Source: Poseidonocella sp. HB161398 (GTDB taxonomy: Bacteria; Pseudomonadota; Alphaproteobacteria; Rhodobacterales; Rhodobacteraceae). Taken from it: a DNA stretch of 64,000 bases. The stretch covers positions 62,001 to 126,000 of the forward strand of contig NZ_VATA01000008.1 in NCBI RefSeq assembly GCF_005870025.1. The letters run 5' to 3'. The position numbers and the translations under genes were made by a program. Under the pieces are notes generated by a model, which worked only from the letters and a program-made list of their open reading frames with translations, was not told the origin of the DNA and ran no database searches. Shown in pieces: positions 8,006 through 15,939 of this stretch; the stretch's first letter is position 1, and the number at the start of each line of letters is the position of its first letter.

Positions 8006-9127
8006 ATGAAAAAGCAGCGCCTCTTCGAACTCGACGAAGCCCTGGGCTTCGCCCTGCTGGCCGCGGTGATCTTCGTCCTGTTCCCGGCGATCCTCGACGA
8101 CTTCCGGCTGAACCTCTTCGGCAAGTACCTGACCTATGCCTTCGTCGCGGTGGGGCTGGTGCTGTGCTGGGGGGCGGGCGGCATCCTCAGCCTCGGGCAG
8201 GGCGTGTTCTTCGGCCTCGGCGGCTACTGCATGGCGATGTTCCTCAAGCTCGAGGCCTCGACGCCCGAGAACACCGCCATCCAGTCCACCCCCGGCATCC
8301 CGGATTTCATGGACTGGAACCAGATCACCGCGCTGCCGATCTGGTGGCAGCCCTTCCACAGCCTCGGCTTCACCATCCTCGCGATCCTCGCCGTGCCCGC
8401 GATCTTCGCCTTCATCCTGGGCACCGCGATGTTCCGGCGCCGCGTCGGCGGGGTCTATTTCGCGATCATCACCCAGGCGGTGGCGGCGATCATGACCATC
8501 CTGGTGATCGGCCAGCAGGGCTATACCGGCGGGGTCAACGGCATCACCGACCTGCGCACGCTCCTGGGCTGGGACATCCGCCCCGACAGCGCCAAGGTCA
8601 CGCTCTACTTCGTCAACGGCATCCTGCTTTTCGCCTGCCTCTTCGTCGCCCAGGCGGTGCGCAAGTCGAAGGCCGGGCGGATCCTGATCGCGATGCGCAC
8701 CGCCGAGGACCGGGTCCGCTTCTCGGGCTATGACGTGGCCAGCTTCAAGGTCTTCGTCTTCTGCCTCGGCGCGGCCTTCGCCTCGATCGGCGGCGCGATG
8801 TTCACGCTGCAGGTCGGGTTCATGTCGCCGACGCTGGTCGGCATCGTCCCCTCGATCGAGATGGTGATCTTCTGCGCCGTCGGCGGACGGATGTCGCTGC
8901 TGGGCGCGGTCTACGGCGCGCTGCTGGTGAACTGGGCCAAGACCACCTTCTCGGAGAGCTTCCCCGAGCTCTGGCTCCTGGGCCTCGGCGGGCTCTTCAT
9001 CGCGGTGGTGATGGCCTTCCCGAACGGGCTGGCCGGCCTCTACCAGGATTTCGTCCGCCCGCATCTGGGCTTCCTCCACCGCGAGCGGGCCCGCGCGCCC
9101 GCCGCAGACCAGAGCCCGGCAGAGTGA
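8006..9127 (+). CDS. urtC: Urea/amide ABC transporter permease, UrtC type
   Basis: A 373-residue LivM/UrtC-family permease with about nine or ten hydrophobic segments. Characteristic parts are LCWGAGGILSLGQGVFFGLG, the UrtC-type periplasmic insertion (FMDWNQITALPIWWQPF) and the loop RILIAMRTAEDRVRFSGYD. The start chosen is the ATG at 8006, 8 bases after the urtB stop and preceded by GTGAGG. An open frame extends upstream into urtB but is a shadow. With UrtB it forms the heterodimeric membrane channel. Confidence 0.9.
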   Translation: MKKQRLFELDEALGFALLAAVIFVLFPAILDDFRLNLFGKYLTYAFVAVGLVLCWGAGGILSLGQGVFFGLGGYCMAMFLKLEASTPENTAIQSTPGIPDFMDWNQITALPIWWQPFHSLGFTILAILAVPAIFAFILGTAMFRRRVGGVYFAIITQAVAAIMTILVIGQQGYTGGVNGITDLRTLLGWDIRPDSAKVTLYFVNGILLFACLFVAQAVRKSKAGRILIAMRTAEDRVRFSGYDVASFKVFVFCLGAAFASIGGAMFTLQVGFMSPTLVGIVPSIEMVIFCAVGGRMSLLGAVYGALLVNWAKTTFSESFPELWLLGLGGLFIAVVMAFPNGLAGLYQDFVRPHLGFLHRERARAPAADQSPAE

Positions 9128-9137
9128 GGAGCGGATC

Positions 9138-9890
9138 ATGAACGCATTGGCCAACCCGAATTTCGTGCTGATGGTCGAGGGGCTGACCGTGTCCTTCGAC
9201 GGGTTCAAGGCGGTGAACGACCTGAGCTTCTATGTCGAGCCGAACGAGTGCCGCGTCATCATCGGGCCGAACGGCGCGGGCAAGACCACGGTGCTGGACC
9301 TGATCTGCGGCCGCACCCGCGCGACCTCGGGCAAGATCGCCTTCAAGGGGCAGGACCTGACCCAGATGCGCGAGGACCAGATCGTCCATGCCGGGGTCGG
9401 GCGCAAGTTCCAGAACCCCAGCGTCTACGAGGATCTGACCGTCTTCGAGAACCTCGAGATCAGCTATCCGCGCGGCTACTCGGTGCTGGGCGCGCTGGTC
9501 TTCCGCCGCGATGCCGAGGTCACGGCGCGGATCCGCGAGATCGCCGGGATGATCTTCCTCGACGACATGCTGGACGAGCGCGCGGCGATCCTCAGCCACG
9601 GGCAGAAGCAGTGGCTGGAGATCGGCATGCTGCTGATCCAGGACCCCGAGCTCCTGATGCTCGACGAGCCGGTCGCGGGCATGTCGGTCGCCGAGCGGCG
9701 CAAGACGGCGGAGCTCCTGAACCGGATCATCGCCGACCGCTCGGTCATCGTGATCGAGCATGACATGGGCTTCGTCGCCGATATCGCGACGCGGGTCACC
9801 GTGCTGCACCAGGGGAAGATGCTGAGCGAGGGCTCGATGGCCCATGTCCAGGCCGATCCCAAGGTCGTCGAAGTCTATCTGGGCCATTGA
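9138..9890 (+). CDS. urtD: Urea/amide ABC transporter ATPase, UrtD type
   Basis: A 250-residue ATPase of the LivG/UrtD group. Walker A is GPNGAGKTT. The signature region is the UrtD-type LSHGQKQWLEIGM rather than the usual LSGGQ. Walker B is LLMLDEPVAGMS, and the switch histidine is in VIVIEHDMGF. It starts 10 bases after urtC with a GAGGAGCGG ribosome-binding site. It couples ATP hydrolysis to import together with UrtE. Confidence 0.92.
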   Translation: MNALANPNFVLMVEGLTVSFDGFKAVNDLSFYVEPNECRVIIGPNGAGKTTVLDLICGRTRATSGKIAFKGQDLTQMREDQIVHAGVGRKFQNPSVYEDLTVFENLEISYPRGYSVLGALVFRRDAEVTARIREIAGMIFLDDMLDERAAILSHGQKQWLEIGMLLIQDPELLMLDEPVAGMSVAERRKTAELLNRIIADRSVIVIEHDMGFVADIATRVTVLHQGKMLSEGSMAHVQADPKVVEVYLGH

Positions 9891-9900
9891 GGAGAGCACC

Positions 9901-10590
9901 ATGCTGAGCATCCGCAACCTGACCGCGGCCTATGGCGAATCCGAGGTGCTGCACGGGCTGGACCTGACCGTCTCGCCCGGCCAGATCGTCGCCATCATGG
10001 GCCGCAACGGCATGGGCAAGACCACGCTGATGAAGACGCTCATGGGCATCGTCCCGGCCAGGAGCGGCGAGATCGACATCGGCAGGACGCCCGTCGCCGG
10101 GCTGAAGCCCCATGCCCGCGTCGCCTCCGGCCTCGCCTATGTGCCGCAGGGCCGGCAGATCTTCTCGGCGATGACGGTCGAGGAGAATGTCGAGACCGGG
10201 CTGACCGTGACCGGCCGCACCAAGGTGCCGCAGGACATCTACGAGCTCTTCCCCGTGCTCCTCGAGATGCGCCGCCGCCGCGGCGGCAACCTCTCGGGCG
10301 GGCAGCAGCAGCAGCTTGCCATCGCCCGGGCGCTGGCCTCCGAGCCGAAGGTGCTGCTGCTCGACGAGCCGACCGAGGGGATCCAGCCCTCGATCATCCG
10401 CGAGATGGCCCGCACGCTGCGCCGCATCCGCGACGAGCGGGGCCTGACCATCGTCGTCTCCGAGCAGGTGCTGAGCTTCGCGCTCGACGTCGCCGACCGG
10501 GTGCTGGTGCTGGAGAAGGGCGAGATCGTCCATGACAGCCCGCGCGCGGGCATCGACGAGGCCAAGGTCTCGAAATTCCTATCCGTCTGA
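9901..10590 (+). CDS. urtE: Urea/amide ABC transporter ATPase, UrtE type
   Basis: A 229-residue ATPase of the LivF/UrtE group. Walker A is GRNGMGKTT, the signature is LSGGQQQQLAIARAL and Walker B is LLLDEPTEGIQPSI, the last typical of UrtE. The ATG at 9901, preceded by TTGAGGAGAGC, is preferred over an in-frame upstream start that lies inside urtD. It completes the five-component transporter and is followed after 24 bases by formamidase. Confidence 0.92.
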   Translation: MLSIRNLTAAYGESEVLHGLDLTVSPGQIVAIMGRNGMGKTTLMKTLMGIVPARSGEIDIGRTPVAGLKPHARVASGLAYVPQGRQIFSAMTVEENVETGLTVTGRTKVPQDIYELFPVLLEMRRRRGGNLSGGQQQQLAIARALASEPKVLLLDEPTEGIQPSIIREMARTLRRIRDERGLTIVVSEQVLSFALDVADRVLVLEKGEIVHDSPRAGIDEAKVSKFLSV

Positions 10591-10614
10591 AGTGAAGCCA
10601 AGAAAGGACGCCCC

Positions 10615-11844
10615 ATGGCTGACACCCTGATTTCCGTGGATCTCGCCGAGAGCCCGCACACCAATGACTGCGTGCACAACCGCTGGCATCCCGACATCCC
10701 GATCGCCGTCTGGGTGGAGCCGGGCGACGATTTCAAGATCGAGACCTATGACTGGACCGGCGGGCAGATCCTCAACAATGACGACGCGGCCGATGTGCGC
10801 GATGTCGAGCTGGAGCAGGTGCACTACCTCTCGGGGCCGATCGGCGTGAAGGGCGCCGAGCCCGGCGACCTCCTGAAGGTGCATATCCTCGATATCGGCG
10901 CCAAGGAGGAGATGCAGTGGGGCTTCAACGGCTTCTTCGCCAAGAACAACGGCGGCGGCTTCCTGACCGACCATTTCCCGCAGGCGCAGAAATCCATCTG
11001 GGATTTCGAGGGGATGTTCACCAAGTCGCGCCACGTGCCCGGCGTGAAATACGCGGGGCTGATCCATCCCGGGCTGATCGGCTGCCTGCCCGACCGCAAG
11101 ATGCTGGACATGTGGAACACCCGCGAGGCGGCGCTGAAGGCGACCGATCCCGACCGGGTGCCGGGGCTCGCCAACCTGCCGACCACGCAATCGGCGCATA
11201 TGGGCAAGCTGACCGGCGACGAGAAGATGAAGGCCGCCTCGGAGGGCGCGCGCACCGTGCCCCCGCGCGAGCATGGCGGCAATTGCGACATCAAGGATCT
11301 CAGCCGCGGTGCGACCTGCTACTTCCCGGTCTATGTCGACGGGGCGGGGCTCTCGATGGGGGACCTGCATTTCAGCCAGGGCGATGGCGAGATCACCTTC
11401 TGCGGCGCGATCGAGATGGCCGGCTGGCTGCATATCCGGGTCGAGCTGATCAAGGGCGGGATGGAGAAATACGGGATCAGGAATCCGATCTTCACTCCCT
11501 CGCCGATCACGCCGAAATACGACGACTACCTGATCTTCGAGGGCATCTCGGTCGACGAGGAGGGCAAGCAGCACTATCTCGACGTCCATATCGCCTACCG
11601 CCAGGCCTGCCTGAACGCGATCGAGTACCTCAAGAAGTTCGGCTATACCGGCGCCCAGGCCTATGCGATCCTCGGCACCGCCCCGGTGCAGGGCCATATC
11701 TCGGGCGTGGTCGACGTGCCGAATGCCTGCGCGACGCTCTGGCTGCCGAACGGCATCTTCGAGTTCGACATCATGCCGGGCGCGGACGGGCCGACGAAGT
11801 TCCTCGACGGCTCGGTCGACGTCCCGCTGGCCCCCGATCTGTGA
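10615..11844 (+). CDS. fmdA: Formamidase (acetamidase/formamidase family)
   Basis: A 409-residue cytoplasmic amidase of the FmdA/AmdA family, which hydrolyses formamide and other short amides to ammonia and the acid. Full family length is present. Recognisable segments are the N-terminal TNDCVHNRWHPDIPI, PGVKYAGLIHPGLIGC, the glycine-rich TVPPREHGGNCDIKDL and YFPVYVDGAGLSMGDLHFSQ. The start follows AAGAAAGGACGCCCC. Its position directly after the ABC transporter genes implies that the imported substrate is an amide that this enzyme deaminates for nitrogen supply. It is the metabolic core of the operon. Confidence 0.93.
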   Translation: MADTLISVDLAESPHTNDCVHNRWHPDIPIAVWVEPGDDFKIETYDWTGGQILNNDDAADVRDVELEQVHYLSGPIGVKGAEPGDLLKVHILDIGAKEEMQWGFNGFFAKNNGGGFLTDHFPQAQKSIWDFEGMFTKSRHVPGVKYAGLIHPGLIGCLPDRKMLDMWNTREAALKATDPDRVPGLANLPTTQSAHMGKLTGDEKMKAASEGARTVPPREHGGNCDIKDLSRGATCYFPVYVDGAGLSMGDLHFSQGDGEITFCGAIEMAGWLHIRVELIKGGMEKYGIRNPIFTPSPITPKYDDYLIFEGISVDEEGKQHYLDVHIAYRQACLNAIEYLKKFGYTGAQAYAILGTAPVQGHISGVVDVPNACATLWLPNGIFEFDIMPGADGPTKFLDGSVDVPLAPDL

Positions 11845-11902
11845 TCCCGTCCGGGCGGCCCCGGCGGGCCGCCCCCTTCCTGCAGACAGTTCCGGAGCGA
11901 TC

Positions 11903-12235
11903 ATGCCCGTCTACGATTACGACTGCCCCGCCTGCGGCCCGTTCGAGGCCCTGCAGCCGATGTCGGCCTTTGCCGCCCCCTGCACCTGCCCGGTCTGCGC
12001 CGCGCCCGCGCCGCGCGTCCTGCGCACGGCGCCGCAGATCGCCAACATGGATGGCGGCCGCCGCCGCGCCCATGCCGTCAACGAGAAGAGCGCCGACAGC
12101 CCGCGCCGCGCCAGCCACGGGCCGGGCTGTTCCTGCTGCTCGGGCGGCGGGCAGAAGAAGAGCTCGGGCACGCTCTACCGCCCCGACGGCTCGAAGAGCT
12201 TCCCGAAGAAGCGCCCCTGGATGATCTCCCACTAG
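11903..12235 (+). CDS. fmdB: FmdB-family zinc-ribbon protein
   Basis: A 110-residue protein beginning MPVYDYDCPACGPFEAL, the hallmark of the FmdB putative regulatory family. A zinc ribbon is formed by C8/C11 (CPAC) and C29/C32 (CPVC). The C-terminal half is low complexity, with a Cys/Gly-rich patch (CSCCSGGGQKK). The ATG at 11903 follows TTCCGGAGCGATC. FmdB proteins accompany formamidase genes and were proposed to regulate them; the molecular role is not established. It is the last gene of the amide operon and is followed by a terminator-like hairpin. Confidence 0.85.
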   Translation: MPVYDYDCPACGPFEALQPMSAFAAPCTCPVCAAPAPRVLRTAPQIANMDGGRRRAHAVNEKSADSPRRASHGPGCSCCSGGGQKKSSGTLYRPDGSKSFPKKRPWMISH

Positions 12236-12241
12236 CCGGCG

Positions 12242-12286
12242 CGGCTCCGGGCGGCAGGTCCCCCTCCGGAGCCGTCCCGCCAGTTT
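12242..12286 (+). terminator. Terminator-like hairpin after fmdB
   Basis: The arms CGGCTCCGG (12242-12250) and CCGGAGCCG (12266-12274) pair perfectly, and a TTTT run follows at 12283-12286. It separates the amide operon from the tectonin/LacI region. Confidence 0.5.
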
Positions 12287-12319
12287 TGCCTTGCCTTCCG
12301 GGACTGGTTGCGATTGAAA

Positions 12320-12333
12320 TTGGAACGGTCCAA
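12320..12333. promoter_or_regulatory. LacI-type operator O1 (upstream of first tectonin gene)
   Basis: The 14-mer TTGGAACGGTCCAA is palindromic except at the two positions flanking the central CG, a typical LacI-family layout. It is identical to O3 at 14508 and lies 85 bases before the TTG start of the tectonin gene. The LacI-type protein encoded at 13377-14423 is the likely binder (inference). Confidence 0.75.
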
Positions 12334-12418
12334 AATGGCTGCGGGACCGGAATCGCGGGCTCTCCGGCAGGAGGGCCCGTGCCGGTGCCTGCGCCTTGCA
12401 GAAGAGGGAGGACAGGCC

Positions 12419-13234
12419 TTGGGGCATAACGGATCCGTCGAAATCATGGTGTGGAAGCAGGTGCCGGGCGCCGCGCAGGATATCGGGATAGGCTCGGATG
12501 ACAGCGTCTGGATCACGGGAGGAGAGGAGCGCGAGGACGGCTTCGCGGTCTATCGCTGGACCGGTCTCGGCTGGGCCGAGGCGGGCGGCACCGGCGTCGA
12601 GATCGCGGTGACGCCGGAGGGGCAGCCCTGGACGGTGGACCGGACCGGGCGGATCGCCAGATGCGCCGATGGCGGCTGGGAAACCCTGCCCGGCCGGGCG
12701 CGCGACATCGGCATCGGCGCGGATGGCAGCGTCTGGATCATCGCCGCCGAGGACCTCGCGGAGGGGTTCAACCTGCAGCGATGGACGGGGCAGGGCTGGC
12801 AGCCGGATGGCGAGATCGGCTTCGACCCGCTGCCGGACGGCACTGGCGGGGTGCAGGTGGCCCGCGGGCTGGCCTGGATCAACGAGGACGGCGCCTCTCC
12901 GGTGGCGGGGCGTCATGCGCGGCGGATCGCGGTGGAATCCGACGGCCGTCCCTGGGTGGTCGACGACCAGGGCGACGTCCATCGCCGGGTGCATGGCGGC
13001 TGGCTGCGGCTGCCCCATGCCGAGGCGACGGATATCGGCATCAGCGCGCATGGCTGCGTCTGGATCGTCGGCTCGGACCCGCGCAAGGGCGGCTACGGGA
13101 TCTACCGCTGGTACCACGGCACGGACTGGGACACGCTCGACGGCGCGGGGCGGCGGATCTCGGTGCTTTCCGACGGGCTCACCTGGATCTGCAACGACGC
13201 GGGGGACATCTTCCGGCGCCATGTGAAGTGCTAG
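12419..13234 (+). CDS. Tectonin-type beta-propeller protein 1
   Basis: A 271-residue protein made of tectonin/TECPR-like repeats, recognisable as DIGIGSDDSVWIT, EIAVTPEGQPWTV, DIGIGADGSVWII, RIAVESDGRPWVV, DIGISAHGCVWIV and RISVLSDGLTWIC, consistent with a six-bladed propeller with one degenerate portion near residues 120-150. Long blades (ending IYRW-like) alternate with short ones. The start chosen is TTG at 12419 because GGAGG lies seven bases upstream; an ATG at 12446 has no ribosome-binding site. This gives exactly the length of the second tectonin protein. No signal peptide is visible, so it is probably cytoplasmic. Known tectonins bind glycans or lipopolysaccharide; function here is unknown. 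Operator O1 lies upstream. Confidence 0.8.
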   Translation: MGHNGSVEIMVWKQVPGAAQDIGIGSDDSVWITGGEEREDGFAVYRWTGLGWAEAGGTGVEIAVTPEGQPWTVDRTGRIARCADGGWETLPGRARDIGIGADGSVWIIAAEDLAEGFNLQRWTGQGWQPDGEIGFDPLPDGTGGVQVARGLAWINEDGASPVAGRHARRIAVESDGRPWVVDDQGDVHRRVHGGWLRLPHAEATDIGISAHGCVWIVGSDPRKGGYGIYRWYHGTDWDTLDGAGRRISVLSDGLTWICNDAGDIFRRHVKC

Positions 13235-13256
13235 GGCGCGCTTGACGGCGCCGAAA

Positions 13257-13270
13257 TTGGATCGTTACAA
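13257..13270. promoter_or_regulatory. LacI-type operator O2 (upstream of the lacI-type gene)
   Basis: TTGGATCGTTACAA matches operators O1/O3 with the central CG kept and one arm imperfect. The flank GAAA before TTGG is shared with O1. It lies 106 bases before the regulator ATG, so autoregulation is likely. The weaker symmetry may mean lower affinity. Confidence 0.65.
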
Positions 13271-13376
13271 AACCGGCGGGACCGTGCTTTCTGGGCGCGG
13301 TCCCGTCGGCATTCATGCCGTCGGAACGACGCGACCGCTGGCAGATGTCCGCTGCGGAGCGCCACGGGAGTTGTGG

Positions 13377-14423
13377 ATGGAAAAGAAGACCGGCAAGCGC
13401 GCCAAGGGCCCGACCGTGCGTAGCGTCGCCGAACGCGCCGGGGTGTCGAAATCCCTGGTCTCGCTTGTGATGAACGGCTCGAAGCAGGTCAGCGAGAAGC
13501 GCCGCGACGAGGTGCTCAAGGCGGCGCGCGAACTGGGTTACCGCCCGAATGCCCTGGCGCGCAGCCTGGTCTCCGGCCGCACCAACACGGTCGGGGTGGT
13601 GATCTCGAATGTCGCCAACCCCTGGTGGGTCGCGCTGGAACGCGGCCTCTCCGAAGAGCTCGACCGCCACGGCGTGCGCGCCCTGCTGGCCGATCCGCGG
13701 ATGGATCCGGAGGTGGCAGACGGGCTGGTGGAGGCCTTCCTGGAGCTGCGGGTCGACGGCATGGTCTTCCTCGGCACCCAGCCGGTGGAGGAGGTGGCGC
13801 GGAACGCCTCGCGCGTGGTGCCGACCGTGCTCACGAGCTTCTCCCGCCCGATTGAGCTGCCGAATGTCGATTGCGTCAATGTCGATGACGAGAAGGGCAT
13901 CGCGCTGGTGCTGGAGCATCTCTGCGCGCTCGGCCACCGGCGCATCGCCTATGTCGACGGCAGTGACCGGCTGGTGACCTCGGACAATGCCCGCCTCGCC
14001 GCCTACCTGTCGCAGATGGAGCGGCTGGGGCTCTCCGCCGAGATCCGCACCGACATCTCCGACGTGCCGCTGAACGAGGATGTGGGCTATGACGCCGCCC
14101 GCCGGCTGCTTGGCGCGGAAGTTCCGCCGACGGCGATCGTCGCGGGCAGCGATCTCGGCGCGCTCGGAATCCTGGCCGCTGCCGACGATCTCGGCGCAAG
14201 GGTGCCGCAGGATCTGTCGGTGACGGGCTTCGACAATACGCGCCTGTCCTCGATCCGGCACGTGTCGCTGACCACGGTCGATCCCAATGGCCGCGAGATG
14301 GGCCGACTGGTCGCCCAGTGCCTGGCCGGCAGAATCGAGTCTCCCGACCGTCCGCGCCGGGACGAACTGGTCGAGCCGTCGCTGGTCGTGCGCGCGACGA
14401 CCGGCCCCGCACCCGGCCGATGA
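13377..14423 (+). CDS. LacI-family transcriptional regulator
   Basis: A 348-residue LacI/GalR-type regulator. The N-terminal helix-turn-helix and hinge (about residues 10-60) read TVRSVAERAGVSKSLVSLVM and ELGYRPNALARSL. A periplasmic-binding-protein-like sensor domain follows (NTVGVVISNVANPWW, GHRRIAYVDGSDR, DLSVTGFDNTRLSSI). The ATG at 13377 is preceded by GGGAG at good spacing; the frame upstream overlaps operator O2 and is rejected. It lies between the first tectonin gene and the sugar ABC operon, and all three units plus 19102 carry the same palindrome. It is therefore probably the local repressor responding to the transported sugar. Confidence 0.9.
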   Translation: MEKKTGKRAKGPTVRSVAERAGVSKSLVSLVMNGSKQVSEKRRDEVLKAARELGYRPNALARSLVSGRTNTVGVVISNVANPWWVALERGLSEELDRHGVRALLADPRMDPEVADGLVEAFLELRVDGMVFLGTQPVEEVARNASRVVPTVLTSFSRPIELPNVDCVNVDDEKGIALVLEHLCALGHRRIAYVDGSDRLVTSDNARLAAYLSQMERLGLSAEIRTDISDVPLNEDVGYDAARRLLGAEVPPTAIVAGSDLGALGILAAADDLGARVPQDLSVTGFDNTRLSSIRHVSLTTVDPNGREMGRLVAQCLAGRIESPDRPRRDELVEPSLVVRATTGPAPGR

Positions 14424-14507
14424 TCCGCCAGATCTAGCTGCTCGGGCCGAAACCCGCCCCCCGGCGCGACAAAGGAGTTGACCGGGTTTGCGCTGCCGGA
14501 TAACAAA

Positions 14508-14521
14508 TTGGAACGGTCCAA
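14508..14521. promoter_or_regulatory. LacI-type operator O3 (upstream of sugar ABC operon)
   Basis: TTGGAACGGTCCAA, identical to O1 over all 14 bases and preceded by AAA in both. It lies 43 bases before the small leader reading frame and 114 bases before the ATPase start, in position to repress the ABC operon. Confidence 0.75.
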
Positions 14522-14564
14522 GTCGTGCAATTCGCGAGTTGGACCCTTCTGGGAGGAGAAAGAC

Positions 14565-14642
14565 ATGAGGCAAGATGTGTGCCGGAACGCGGTTCCTGGC
14601 GCGGGATGCGGCCTGCCGGACAGGGCGGGGCGGCCATGCTGA
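14565..14642 (+). CDS. 25-codon leader reading frame coupled to the ABC ATPase gene
   Basis: This short frame has the strongest ribosome-binding site in the region (GGGAGGAGAAAGAC directly before the ATG at 14565). It begins MRQDVCRN and ends GRPC. Its TGA (14640-14642) overlaps the ATG of the ATPase gene at 14636 by a few bases. The ATPase start itself has no good ribosome-binding site, so translational coupling through this peptide is plausible. An alternative is that the ATPase originally began here and a frameshift (real or sequencing) created the short frame. No homologue is recognised. Confidence 0.4.
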   Translation: MRQDVCRNAVPGAGCGLPDRAGRPC

Positions 14643-15763
14643 ACGGGACCTCCGGCGACGTGCTCGACAGGCCCGCGGCAGAGCGGGCCGGGCCGACCGC
14701 CTCTGCCGTCGCGCTCCGCGGCGTGCGGAAATCCTTCGGCCAGCTGCAGGTCATCCATGGCGTCGACATCGACATCGCGCCCGGGGAGTTCGTGATCCTG
14801 GTCGGCCCGTCGGGCTGCGGGAAGTCGACGCTCCTGAGGATGATCGCCGGCCTCTCCGAGATCAGCGGCGGCGATGTCCTGATCGGCGGCACGCGGGTCA
14901 ACGCGCTCGAGCCGAAGGAGCGCGACATCGCGATGGTGTTCCAGAACTACGCGCTCTATCCGCAGATGACCGTGGCGCAGAACATGGGCTTCGCCCTGCG
15001 CATGGCCGGGCTCGGCAAGGCGGAGATCGCCCGCAAGGTCCGCGGCGCGGCCGAGATCCTCGGCTTGGAGCCGCTGCTCGGGCGCAAGCCCGCCGAGCTT
15101 TCGGGCGGCCAGCGCCAGCGCGTCGCGATGGGGCGGGCGATCGTCCGCAACCCCAAGGTCTTCCTCTTCGACGAGCCGCTGTCGAATCTCGACGCCAAGC
15201 TGCGCGTGCAGATGCGGGCGGAGATCAAGGCACTGCATGACCGGCTCGGCTCGACGATCATCTACGTCACCCATGACCAGCTCGAGGCGATGACGATGGC
15301 CGACAAGGTCGTCGTGATGCGCGGCGGCAAGGTCGAGCAGGCCGGGGCGCCGCTGGAGCTCTACGACCGCCCGGCCAATATCTTCGTGGCGGGCTTCATC
15401 GGGTCGCCGTCGATGAATTTCTTCCGCGGCATGCCGGATCCGGGCGCGGGCGGGCTGCGGCTGGAGGACGGCTCGCTCATCCCGCTGCCGCGCCTGCCGG
15501 CGCAGGCGCCAGGCCGCGGGCTGGTCCTGGGCATCCGCCCCGAGAGCATCGCGCTGGACGGCAGCGGCGGCGTGCCCGCCCGGATCCTCGTGACCGAGCC
15601 GACCGGGGCCGAGACCCATGTGATCGCCCGGATCGCCGGGCAGGACTGCGCCTGCCTCCTGCGAGAGCGGGTCGAGTTGCGCCCCGGCAGCACCGTCGGG
15701 CTCCGCTTCGACGCGGCGGCGGCGCATTTCTTCGATCCGGAGACCGAACAGAGACTGTCCTGA
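14636..15763 (+). CDS. Sugar ABC transporter ATPase (MalK/UgpC type)
   Basis: A 375-residue ATPase of the carbohydrate-importer CUT1 class. Walker A is GPSGCGKST, the Q-loop is in MVFQNYALYPQMTV, the signature is LSGGQRQRVAMGRAI, Walker B is VFLFDEPLSNLD, and the switch histidine is in YVTHDQLEAMTM. A C-terminal MalK-like regulatory domain (about 240-375) contains GIRPESIAL. The ATG at 14636 is chosen because upstream in-frame starts lack ribosome-binding sites; it overlaps the end of a 25-codon leader frame. It energises the two permeases encoded downstream. Confidence 0.9.
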   Translation: MLNGTSGDVLDRPAAERAGPTASAVALRGVRKSFGQLQVIHGVDIDIAPGEFVILVGPSGCGKSTLLRMIAGLSEISGGDVLIGGTRVNALEPKERDIAMVFQNYALYPQMTVAQNMGFALRMAGLGKAEIARKVRGAAEILGLEPLLGRKPAELSGGQRQRVAMGRAIVRNPKVFLFDEPLSNLDAKLRVQMRAEIKALHDRLGSTIIYVTHDQLEAMTMADKVVVMRGGKVEQAGAPLELYDRPANIFVAGFIGSPSMNFFRGMPDPGAGGLRLEDGSLIPLPRLPAQAPGRGLVLGIRPESIALDGSGGVPARILVTEPTGAETHVIARIAGQDCACLLRERVELRPGSTVGLRFDAAAAHFFDPETEQRLS

Positions 15764-15814
15764 CCGCGGGCGGAGCCCGGCCCGGCCTGGCGTCCGGCGG
15801 CTGCCGGAGACCGG

Positions 15815-15833
15815 GCGCAATGGAGGATTGCGC
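15815..15833 (+). other. Intercistronic hairpin with GGAGG loop
   Basis: Perfect 7-base arms GCGCAAT and ATTGCGC enclose the loop GGAGG in the 176-base gap between the ATPase and binding-protein genes. It may be an mRNA processing or stability element that raises binding-protein expression. No reading frame with family support lies in this gap. Confidence 0.35.
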
Positions 15834-15939
15834 GGCGGCCCTGCGGCCGGCCCTGGGCAGCAGCACTGGAAGGAGGGGCCGGGCCGCGCCGCGAAGAGCG
15901 GGCCCGCCGCCTCGAATGACCAAGATGGGAGGAGGAACC

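Noticed and set aside
12335-12337. ATG directly after operator O1 as start of tectonin 1
   Set aside because: It has no ribosome-binding site and abuts the operator. The TTG at 12419 has GGAGG at ideal spacing and gives the same length as tectonin 2.
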